DNA of 64,000 nucleotides. Source: an uncultured Phycisphaerae bacterium. GTDB lineage: Bacteria > Planctomycetota > Phycisphaerae > UBA1845 > Fen-1342. The stretch is from the NCBI GenBank assembly GCA_937928595.1, contig CALGJV010000004.1, positions 1 through 64,000 of the forward strand, written 5' to 3'. Below, piece by piece: positions 49,030-56,411 of the stretch (the first letter of the stretch is position 1; each line of letters begins with the position of its first letter). The notes under the pieces are model-generated. The model saw only the letters and a list, made by a program, of their open reading frames with translations, did no database searches and was not told the origin of the DNA. Position numbers and translations under genes: made by a program.

Positions 49030-49044
49030 GCAAATTCTATTTGC
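49030..49044. promoter_or_regulatory. Inverted repeat upstream of the Flp pilin gene
   Basis: GCAAAT-TCT-ATTTGC is a perfect 6-bp inverted repeat with a 3-base centre, AT-rich against a GC-rich background, 65 bp before the pilin start. It is a possible operator; no bound protein is known. Confidence 0.35.
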
Positions 49045-49108
49045 CCGAGCTCAACCGGTTTCGCATCCTTCTATCAGGGACCGACGTCGGAGGAGAAGGA
49101 GGCCGGTC

Positions 49109-49306
49109 GTGCGTGGTGCAAGAATGCTCGAGTCGCTCGACCGCCGCCTGCTGCGCGACGAGACGGCGGCGACCGCCACCGAATATGCCGTGATGCTCGC
49201 GCTCGTGCTGATGGTCATTCTCAGCACGGTGTCGCTGTTCGGACAATCCGTCTCCAACATGTTCACCAACATCCAAACGGAGATCGCCGGCAGCGTGCAG
49301 CAGTAG
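49109..49306 (+). CDS. Flp-family type IVb pilin
   Basis: This 65-residue protein has a short basic leader, then DETAATATEYAVMLALVLMVILS, which matches Flp pilins: an acidic residue and E-Y at the start of the hydrophobic helix after prepilin cleavage. It would be processed by a TadV-type peptidase and assembled by the Tad secretion system. The GTG start at 49109 has a perfect AAGGAGG six bases upstream, which rules out the much longer in-frame reading upstream. No tad genes adjoin it, though a CpaE/TadZ-like ATPase is encoded 9 kb downstream. Confidence 0.85.
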   Translation: MRGARMLESLDRRLLRDETAATATEYAVMLALVLMVILSTVSLFGQSVSNMFTNIQTEIAGSVQQ

Positions 49307-49472
49307 TCCGCGCGGGTCGCTGCGTTTTTCCACTCCAACCCCCGGCGGCCGGGCCCACGCTCGGCCGTCGTTGCTTAACCACGCCGTGCGCATGGGCACG
49401 CGGGGGCGGCCGCTACCCGGAACGCAGGCCCCGGCGTATGATCCCGCTCCGGCTTCCGGAGAGACCGGCCCC

Positions 49473-50204
49473 ATGACCGTCGTCCAGCCCCCGTACCGTC
49501 GCGTGCTCCTCAAGATCAGCGGCGAGGCGTTTTGCCCGCCCGGCGGGTTCGGTCTCCAGCGCGAGCCGCTGGACCGCATCGCGGGCGAGATCGCGGAAAC
49601 GGCCGCGCTGGGCGTGCAGATCGCGGTCGTCTGCGGCGGCGGCAACTACCTGCGCGGCGCGAACTTCGCCGACGAGCTGGGCCTCGACCGCGCGACCGCC
49701 GACTACATGGGCATGCTCGCGACGGTCCTGAACTCGCTCGCGCTCCAGGAGGCGCTCGAACGGCACGGCCGCGAGGCGCGCGTGCAGAGCGCGTTGCCCA
49801 TCAGCCGTATCGGTGAACCGTTCGACCGCCGCCGCAGCCTCCGGCACCTCGCGAAGGGGCGGGTCGTCCTGCTCGCGGCCGGCACCGGCAACCCGCACGT
49901 CACGACGGACTCCTGCGCGGCCCTGCGGGCGGCCGAGCTGCGGGCCGAGCTGCTGCTCAAGGCGACCAAGGTGGACGGCGTGTACGACGCCGACCCCGCC
50001 CGCAACCCGCACGCGCAGATGTACGCGCACGTCACCTACGACGAGGTGATCGATCGGCGCTTGCGCGTCATGGACATCAGCGCCACGGAACTCTGCCAGC
50101 AGTACGCGATCCCCGTCGTCGTCTTCAACCTCTTCCGGCCGGGCGTGCTGAAGCGGGTCGTGCTCGGCGAGCCGCTCGGTACGCGCGTCGGTCCGGCGAA
50201 ATGA
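49473..50204 (+). CDS. pyrH: UMP kinase PyrH
   Basis: This 243-residue amino-acid-kinase-fold enzyme phosphorylates UMP to UDP. RVLLKISGEAF is the N-terminal phosphate-binding lysine loop, followed by AVVCGGGNYLRG and the UMP-binding DYMGMLATVLNSLALQ. GTGNPHVTTDSCAALRA corresponds to the usual GNPFFTTD region, and KVDGVYDADP is the lid. The ATG at 49473 starts shortly before the domain. Its stop overlaps the following phosphatase-like gene as ATGA. No rpsB, tsf or frr is adjacent, unlike the common bacterial arrangement. Confidence 0.95.
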   Translation: MTVVQPPYRRVLLKISGEAFCPPGGFGLQREPLDRIAGEIAETAALGVQIAVVCGGGNYLRGANFADELGLDRATADYMGMLATVLNSLALQEALERHGREARVQSALPISRIGEPFDRRRSLRHLAKGRVVLLAAGTGNPHVTTDSCAALRAAELRAELLLKATKVDGVYDADPARNPHAQMYAHVTYDEVIDRRLRVMDISATELCQQYAIPVVVFNLFRPGVLKRVVLGEPLGTRVGPAK

Positions 50205-50776
50205 CCGCCCCCGGCCCGCGGCCGCAGAGCGGGCTGCGCAGTCCGCACCAGTGGCGGCTGTGGCTCGCGGGCCTGGTCGGCAGCCGCTACGACGGTCTCA
50301 CCCACTTCCACGTTGTCGCACCCGGCATCCTGCTGCGCAGCGGGCAGCCGCGAACCCGCGACCTGGACTGGATCCTCGAAACCCACGGCTTGCGGACGAT
50401 CGTCTGCGCGCGCGGCGGCACGCGCCACCCGCTCCGCGGGCGGTGGTTCCGGAAGGAACGCGCCTGGGCCGCGGCCCAGGGCGTCGCGCTCGAGCACATG
50501 CCGTTCTCGGATGCGGCCACGCCGCCGGCCGACGTGTTTGAGCGCTTTCTGGCGCTGGTGGCGCGGCCGGAGCGGCGGCCCGTGCTGGTGCACTGCGAGC
50601 AGGGTTTCCACCGGACCGGGATTCTGTGCGCGGCGTACCGGGTGCGAGCGGAGGGCTGGTCGCTGGCGCGGGCGGTCGCGGAACTGGAGGCCCTGGGATT
50701 CGAGACGGGGCGTGCGAAGCGCCGCCCGCTGCTGGAGGCACTGACGGCGTGGGCCGGCAGGAACTTAGAGACGTGA
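50201..50776 (+). CDS. Dual-specificity / tyrosine phosphatase-like protein
   Basis: This 191-residue protein has the Cx5R active-site loop VHCEQGFHRTG with nucleophile Cys132 and Arg138, and a candidate general acid Asp in FSDAATPP. HFHVVAPGILLRSGQP is the typical substrate-loop lead-in of bacterial DSP-like phosphatases. It could dephosphorylate protein tyrosine/serine, phosphoinositides or small molecules. It is translationally coupled to pyrH by a 4-bp overlap, which is an unusual partner. Confidence 0.85.
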   Translation: MTAPGPRPQSGLRSPHQWRLWLAGLVGSRYDGLTHFHVVAPGILLRSGQPRTRDLDWILETHGLRTIVCARGGTRHPLRGRWFRKERAWAAAQGVALEHMPFSDAATPPADVFERFLALVARPERRPVLVHCEQGFHRTGILCAAYRVRAEGWSLARAVAELEALGFETGRAKRRPLLEALTAWAGRNLET

Positions 50777-50824
50777 GCACTCGTGCGGGCCGCTGCGGCA
50801 CGGCCGCGGCGTTTGATGCGGCCG

Positions 50825-50853
50825 TTGTTCGACCCGCTCCGCGTTCGTAGAAT
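50825..50853 (+). promoter_or_regulatory. Promoter candidate for the GT87 pair
   Basis: TTGTTC (50825-50830), a 17-base spacer and TAGAAT (50848-50853). The next gene's GTG is only 11 bases after the -10, so the transcript would have little or no leader, as at 6199. Confidence 0.5.
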
Positions 50854-50864
50854 CGCCGGCCGCT

Positions 50865-52265
50865 GTGAATCAACCGCTTTCATACGCGGCCGCACCGCAC
50901 CGGCGTCCGGCGCCGCCGGTACTGCGTTGGGTCGGCCTGGCGTTGCTGGTCCTCGTGCTCGTGCTGCTGGGCGTTCTCGGCGGGCGGTGGATCGACCGTC
51001 AGGAACGCGACTTCAAGTACTTCTACTGCGGCGGGCAGTGGCTCTGGGAGCGCGGCACGCTGGACCCCGGCTACGACGTCGGGCCCGCGGGCGTGACACC
51101 CCGCGGCCGGCTGGACTGGTACTGGCCGTGCGTCGCGCGCTTCATGACGCTGCTGGGCTGGCTGCCGTTCAAGCCGGCGGGGTACATCTGGCTGGGGCTC
51201 AACCTGGCGGCGCTGACGGCCACGCTGCGGCTGCTCGGCCGGCACTTCTCCGGCCTGCACCCGCGCGACTGGCCGGTGACCCAGATGCTGCCGCTCGTGC
51301 TCCTGGCGCTGTACTGGCGGTGGGAGTTCCGGCTGAACCAGATCGACAACTTCACGCTCCTGCTGCTGGTCGGCAGCTTCGCGACGTGGCAGCTCGGGCG
51401 CCGGGGCGTGGCGGGGTTCTGGCTCGGGCTGGCGGTGCTGCTGAAGCTCACGCCGCTGCTGCTGGTGCTGTGGTTCGCGCTGAAGCGCCAGTGGCGCACC
51501 GTGGGCGTAGCGCTGCTGACCGTCGTGCTGGCCGGGCCGGTCTCCGATGTCATCGCCCTGCGGCCCGACCTCGCGCTCGATGCCTACCGGGGCTGGCTGC
51601 GCAACGCCGTGACCGAGGGCTCGGCCCGGGCGCTGATCCTCGCGCAGCGCGAGCGCGACTGGCGCAATCAGGGGCTGGGCGCGGTGCTGGCCCGCTGGTT
51701 GCACCCCACCAACTACAACACGCACTTCGACAACGACCCGGTGTCGCAGGCGCTGGTGACCTCGCACGAGGTCCTTACGCTGAACATCGCCGACCTGTCG
51801 CGCCCCGTCGTCGCGAACCTCGCGCTGGCCGTCTCGGCCGCCAGCGGGCTGGCGCTGTGCTGGATCGCACGGCGGCCCGCCCGCGGGCTGTCGGCCTGGC
51901 AGCTCCGCTGCGAGTGGGCGCTGTTCCTGCTCGGCATGCTGTGGCTCATGCCCGTGCTGCGCCGCTACCACCTGATCGCGCTCATGCCGGCCGTGTCGCT
52001 GCTCGGAGCGCTCGCGTGCCACGCCGGGTGGCGGTCGCGCTTCGCCGGGCTCGCCCTGGGCGCCGTCGCGGCCGCCGCGCTCGCGCAGTTCTCCGTGCTG
52101 TCGATGCGGGTCGAGGCAGCGGGCCTGATCCTCGCGTCGATCGCCGTGCTCGCCGTCCCGCTGATCGTGGCGATCCGCCGACTGGCCCGCGACCCGGCCG
52201 CCTTTCCGCCGCCGCCGGCGCCGCCCGGAGCGCCGGTCCCGACCGGGGTGGCCGGCCATGACTGA
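50865..52265 (+). CDS. GT87-like (DUF2029) membrane mannosyltransferase-type protein
   Basis: This 466-residue polytopic membrane protein has about 10-12 hydrophobic segments. The first is followed by ERDFKYFYCGGQWLWERG, the conserved acidic-aromatic loop of the polyprenol-phosphate-mannose-dependent alpha-mannosyltransferase family GT87. GLAVLLKLTPLLLVLWFALKR is the characteristic KxxP(L) helix. It would add sugar to an exported or lipid-linked acceptor on the outer face of the membrane. The GTG start is only 11 bases after a -10-like TAGAAT. It overlaps the next gene by 8 bp. The C-terminus is Pro-rich. Confidence 0.75.
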   Translation: MNQPLSYAAAPHRRPAPPVLRWVGLALLVLVLVLLGVLGGRWIDRQERDFKYFYCGGQWLWERGTLDPGYDVGPAGVTPRGRLDWYWPCVARFMTLLGWLPFKPAGYIWLGLNLAALTATLRLLGRHFSGLHPRDWPVTQMLPLVLLALYWRWEFRLNQIDNFTLLLLVGSFATWQLGRRGVAGFWLGLAVLLKLTPLLLVLWFALKRQWRTVGVALLTVVLAGPVSDVIALRPDLALDAYRGWLRNAVTEGSARALILAQRERDWRNQGLGAVLARWLHPTNYNTHFDNDPVSQALVTSHEVLTLNIADLSRPVVANLALAVSAASGLALCWIARRPARGLSAWQLRCEWALFLLGMLWLMPVLRRYHLIALMPAVSLLGALACHAGWRSRFAGLALGAVAAAALAQFSVLSMRVEAAGLILASIAVLAVPLIVAIRRLARDPAAFPPPPAPPGAPVPTGVAGHD

Positions 52266-53544
52266 CGCGCGCCGCCTCAACCGGGCCGTGGCGCTCGGCC
52301 TGGTCGTGCTGCTCACGGGGCTCGGGCTGCTTTCCTTCGACCGCGCGCGGCGCTTGCGCTACGACTTCGCGCATTTCTACCGCGACGCCCGCTACGTCTG
52401 GGAGAACCGCGCGCTGAACCCGCAAATCACGCGCGACGCCCCGACCGAAGAGGAGCGGCAGCTCCCGTTCTACGTGCCCGCCGTGCCGGTGCTGCTCGCG
52501 CCGCTGGCGGCGTTCGGCCCGTCGGCGGGTGCGCTGCTCTGGGCCGCGGCGCAGGTGGCTGCGCTCGGGGCCGTGCTGCGGGTGCTGCGGCGCTGGGCCT
52601 GCCCGCCGGGGCCCGCGCCTCCGGGCGATCTGGTCTTCGCGCTCGCGCTGCTGCTGGCGCTGCCCGCGCTCATCGAGGCCGCCCGCTTCAACCAGGTGAG
52701 CTTTTTCGTGCTGGCGCTGGTCGTCGGCGGCGTGCACGCGCTCGAGCAACGCCGCCCGTGGCCGGCGGGCGCGGCCTTCGCTGTCGCCGCCGTGCTCAAG
52801 CTGCTTCCGGTGCTGTTCCTTCCGTGGCTGCTGCTCAAGCGGCAGTGGTCCGCGGCCGCCGCGATGGCGGTCGCGGGGGCGGTCGTGGCCGTGGCGCCGC
52901 CGCTCGTCTGTTTCGGGCCGGAGCGAACGGCGGCGTATTACCGCGAATGGGCGGCGTACAACACCGAGTCGGCCCGGGGCATGCTCGACCCGCACCTGCC
53001 CGAGCACTTCCTCAACCACCGCAACCAGTCGATCACGCAGGTGCTCGCCCGGCTCGCGTGGGCCGATCACCCGTATCCGCTGCCGCTGCCGCACCGCCCC
53101 CGGCTCGAGCCGCACACGATCGAGCGGCTGGGGCGGGCGATCGCGGGCGGGCTGCTGACGGTCCTGCTCTGGAGCACGCGCCGGCCGTGGGCCGCGCGGT
53201 CGGGTCTGCGCCGCCGGGCCGAGGCGGCCGTGTACGCGCTTGCGCTGATCGTCCTCTCGCCGCTGGTGCGGCAGTACTACCTCGTCTGGGCGCTGCCGGC
53301 GGTGGTGCTGCTGGCCCGCACCGCGGCCGCGGGGCGTGGCGCCGCCGGCGAGTACGCCGAGGAGCCGCGGCATCCGTGGCCGGGGCGCATCGGGCTGGCG
53401 GTGTGGACGGCGGGCATGGCGTTGTGGCTGTGGCCGACGGCCCGGCTGTGGGGCGCGCACCTGGTCATGCTGATCGCGCTCGGAGGGCTGCTGCTGGCGG
53501 CCACGCGCAGCCCGCGCGCCGCGCGCCGCGCCGGCGAGCGCTGA
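52258..53544 (+). CDS. Second GT87-like (DUF2029) membrane protein
   Basis: This 428-residue multi-pass protein is related to its upstream neighbour: an acidic-aromatic loop after the first helix (YDFAHFYRDARYVWENR), a helix with AAVLKLLPVLFLPWLLLKR, and a conserved LSPLVRQYYLVWALPA segment near the end. The two are tandem duplicates and probably co-translated (8-bp overlap). They may act on the same glycan in succession. No acceptor-synthesis genes are nearby. Confidence 0.73.
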   Translation: MTDARRLNRAVALGLVVLLTGLGLLSFDRARRLRYDFAHFYRDARYVWENRALNPQITRDAPTEEERQLPFYVPAVPVLLAPLAAFGPSAGALLWAAAQVAALGAVLRVLRRWACPPGPAPPGDLVFALALLLALPALIEAARFNQVSFFVLALVVGGVHALEQRRPWPAGAAFAVAAVLKLLPVLFLPWLLLKRQWSAAAAMAVAGAVVAVAPPLVCFGPERTAAYYREWAAYNTESARGMLDPHLPEHFLNHRNQSITQVLARLAWADHPYPLPLPHRPRLEPHTIERLGRAIAGGLLTVLLWSTRRPWAARSGLRRRAEAAVYALALIVLSPLVRQYYLVWALPAVVLLARTAAAGRGAAGEYAEEPRHPWPGRIGLAVWTAGMALWLWPTARLWGAHLVMLIALGGLLLAATRSPRAARRAGER

Positions 53545-53665
53545 CGCCGCGACGATCGCGGTCCGTCCGACGAGCGCGGCGGAGCGGACGCCGCTGCGCG
53601 GGCCCGGACACGCGGCCCTCAGCGACCGTTGGCAGGGATGCGCGGCCCGACCTATCGTACGCCCG

Positions 53666-54466
53666 ATGGCCGCCGATCTGAGCACCGAGCGCCGCTGTCC
53701 GCGTTGCACCTACGATCTGCGGGGGCAGCTCGATCCGCGGTGCCCGGAATGCGGTCTCACGTTCCCGCCCGCGCAGTGGCAGGCCGGCATCCTCCGGGAG
53801 CACCGCCCCACGCGTCTCGACCGCGTCGACCCCTGGCAGCCGCACCAGGTGCTGTGGGCCGGGCTGTGCGACCTGCTGCACGCGCTGGCGGCTCCGCACT
53901 GGGTGCTGCGCCAGATCGCGCACGACGGCCCGCCCCACGCGGCCCCCCTCGCCCTCCTGTCCGGCCTGTTGTGGCTCGTAGTCGCCTGCACCGGGCTGCT
54001 GACGTGGGCGACGTGCCGCGCGGCCGAGGTCAGCCCCTACGCCGGCCTGACGGCGGCACTGCGGTACCACGTCCCGCGGCTGCTGGCGCCCGGGGTGCTG
54101 ACGGGCGTCGGGCTGCTGGTGCTCGTCGCCCGTCCGCGTGTGAGCCGCGTGTCGCCGATTCGCGCGCGGCATGTGCTGCGTCTGGCGGGCTGGTGGGTGC
54201 CGGCGGCGGCCGGGGTGACGGTGGCGCCGTTTGTTCTGGTGGCGGCGTTCTGGCCGGATCTGGGCCCGGCCGTGGGCGGCGCGGGGCCCGCCGTGGCGGC
54301 GGTGGTGAGCCTGCGCGGGGGGTGGGTCCTGCGGGGCGGAGAAGGGCCGCGGACCGGTGTGCGGCGCGCGGACGTGCTGGGCGGGCTGATTCTGCTGGTC
54401 GCCGCGGCCCTGGCGCAGATTCTGCTTCCGCGCACGCTGGAACCGCCGCTGCCAACGTACCTGTGA
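53666..54466 (+). CDS. Zinc-ribbon membrane protein (CPRC...CPECG type)
   Basis: This 266-residue protein opens with a zinc ribbon (CPRCTYDLRGQ, CPECG) found at the N-terminus of many planctomycete membrane proteins. Four or five hydrophobic segments follow (LLSGLLWLVVACTGLLTW; GVTVAPFVLVAAFW; LGGLILLVAAALAQILL). It has no recognisable enzymatic motif. The start is shortly after a TACGCC stretch, possibly another short-leader promoter. It lies between the GT87 pair and the transporter operon without clear linkage to either. Confidence 0.65.
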   Translation: MAADLSTERRCPRCTYDLRGQLDPRCPECGLTFPPAQWQAGILREHRPTRLDRVDPWQPHQVLWAGLCDLLHALAAPHWVLRQIAHDGPPHAAPLALLSGLLWLVVACTGLLTWATCRAAEVSPYAGLTAALRYHVPRLLAPGVLTGVGLLVLVARPRVSRVSPIRARHVLRLAGWWVPAAAGVTVAPFVLVAAFWPDLGPAVGGAGPAVAAVVSLRGGWVLRGGEGPRTGVRRADVLGGLILLVAAALAQILLPRTLEPPLPTYL

Positions 54467-54527
54467 CGGTCGCGGGGGCCGTCGCACTGGCCAGGGCGTG
54501 GCCGGCGCCCAATAATGCCGCCGCCGC

Positions 54528-56411
54528 ATGACGCTGACGATCGGACTGCTGCTGCTGGTCGTGTTCCTGGGCTTCGCGGCCGCGATGTTCCTCGAACGGC
54601 TTTCGGCGCTGCTGGCGCTGCCGCTGATGGCGGTGGCGTTCCTGAGCGTGGCACTCGTGGGGGACCTGCTGCAACCCGAGACGGTGACGGAGCCGGCGGC
54701 GCCGGACGCCCGCGCGGCGAGGACGCGGTCGGGGACGCCGGCGGAGCGGACGGGGCCGTCGCGTTTTGCGCAGTGGCAGGCCTTCCGCTGGCAGCGCGCG
54801 GCGTACCTGGCCGAGCTGGCGCGGACGTATCGCGGCTTGGTGCTGGCGTTGCAGGTCGAGCTGCGGGGGAGCGATTCCGTCCCCGCCGTCGCGAGCATGG
54901 ATGCGTTGGGCGGCCTCCGTGGGCGGTTGCTCGGGGTGCTGGACCGGTACGCCGAGCGGGACGAAGCGCTCCGGCGGGCCGCTCTGGAGCGCGCCGCGCT
55001 CGTCGAGGCGCAGTTCGCCCGGCCGCCGCACGTGCCGGGTCCGCGGGCGACGCTGGAGGACGAGCTGAAGGCGATAGCGTTCGCGACGCTTGCGGCCGAC
55101 GTGCGGCAGGTCGTGCAGTCGGCGCCGGATGAGGAGGCCGCGGCGGCGGCGCTGGCGTTGGTGCTGGACCGCGCGCAGGGCGCCCTGCTCGCGATGCAGG
55201 GTCGGTATCCCGACGCCCCGCCGCGGGACGGCTGGTTCACTGCTCGCGGCGTGGCGAGCTACGTCGCGGCGCACTTCCTGCTGCTGTTCCGCGCGGGCAG
55301 CCTCCAGCTCTACGCGACGATCATCGCCACGATCTTCGGCGGCATGTTCGCGATGTACGTGCGGCACCTGAAGATCGCCGAGCGGCTGGTGTACTGGACG
55401 GCTGAGTTCGCGGGGGAGCGCCCGTTCCTGATCGCGCTGAACGTGTTCATTGTCACGGCGGTCGTGTTCACGTCGGTCGGCGGGCTGGGCACGGTGATCA
55501 TGCTGGGGACGATCATCCTGCCGATTCTGCGGTCGGTCGGGCTCGGGCCGATCGCGGCGGCGGGCACGTTCCTGATCGCGATCGCGCTGGGCGGCACGCT
55601 GAACCCCGTCGCGCGGCGGTTGTGGCTGGACTTCTACGGCCTGCGACCCGACGAACTCGACCGCATCCTGTGGATCATGGTCGGGCTCTACGCGGTGTGC
55701 GGCGTCGCATGGATCGCCTGGGGCACGCGTCGGCGGCTGCTCAGCAGCTTCGACGCCGTCGCGGCCGATGGGCCGCGGCCGGCGGCCGAGGTGCCCGCGC
55801 GGCTGCTGCTGGCGCCGCTGGTGCCGGTCGCCCTGGTGTACTTCGCCCGGATCGAGGAGATCAGCGCGTTCCTGGTCACGCTGGCGTACATGTACCTGTG
55901 CGTGTGTCTGCGGCCGGGCGCGACGCGCCAGTTGTCGCGGGCGCTGATCGAGGGGGCCCAGGCGGTCATGCCGCCGGCGCTGCTGATGATCGGCATCGGG
56001 CTGCTGGTGACGGCGCTGGGCACGGCGCCCGTGCAGGCCTACCTGCGGCCGCTGCTGGCGGCGGCGGTGCCCGCCTCGCAGGCGGGCTACATCGCGCTCT
56101 TCGCGCTGGCGGCGCCGCTGGCGCTGTACCGCGGGCCGCTGAACGTGTGGGGCATGGGGCTGGCGGTGTCGGCGACGCTGCTGGCGACGTCGCCGCTGCC
56201 GCCGACGGCGATTCTCGGGGCGATACTGGCCGCGGGCATGCTGCAGGGCGTGTGCGACCCGACCAACACGGCCAACGTCTGGATCGCGGGCTTCCAGGGT
56301 GTCGGCGTGAACCAGATTCTGCGGTATACGCTGCTGCCGGTGTGGCTGGCGGCGGCGGCGGCGGTGGTGATCTTCGGCGTCCTGTTCGTCGGGCCCGGGG
56401 GCGCGCTGTGA
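54528..56411 (+). CDS. Ion-transporter-superfamily permease with a cytoplasmic insertion
   Basis: This 627-residue protein has an N-terminal pair of hydrophobic segments. A long soluble, Ala/Arg-rich helical insert follows (about residues 55-240; TLEDELKAIAFATLAADVRQVVQ). Then come about ten membrane helices with features of the citrate/C4-dicarboxylate/gluconate-type ion transporter superfamily: GGLGTVIMLGTIILPIL, RVxxSV-like loops, and LQGVCDPTNTANVWIAG. The insert probably folds in the cytoplasm. It is translationally coupled (GTGA) to a HyuA-like hydantoinase subunit. It may import the substrate of that enzyme, such as a cyclic amide or acid. Confidence 0.65.
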   Translation: MTLTIGLLLLVVFLGFAAAMFLERLSALLALPLMAVAFLSVALVGDLLQPETVTEPAAPDARAARTRSGTPAERTGPSRFAQWQAFRWQRAAYLAELARTYRGLVLALQVELRGSDSVPAVASMDALGGLRGRLLGVLDRYAERDEALRRAALERAALVEAQFARPPHVPGPRATLEDELKAIAFATLAADVRQVVQSAPDEEAAAAALALVLDRAQGALLAMQGRYPDAPPRDGWFTARGVASYVAAHFLLLFRAGSLQLYATIIATIFGGMFAMYVRHLKIAERLVYWTAEFAGERPFLIALNVFIVTAVVFTSVGGLGTVIMLGTIILPILRSVGLGPIAAAGTFLIAIALGGTLNPVARRLWLDFYGLRPDELDRILWIMVGLYAVCGVAWIAWGTRRRLLSSFDAVAADGPRPAAEVPARLLLAPLVPVALVYFARIEEISAFLVTLAYMYLCVCLRPGATRQLSRALIEGAQAVMPPALLMIGIGLLVTALGTAPVQAYLRPLLAAAVPASQAGYIALFALAAPLALYRGPLNVWGMGLAVSATLLATSPLPPTAILGAILAAGMLQGVCDPTNTANVWIAGFQGVGVNQILRYTLLPVWLAAAAAVVIFGVLFVGPGGAL

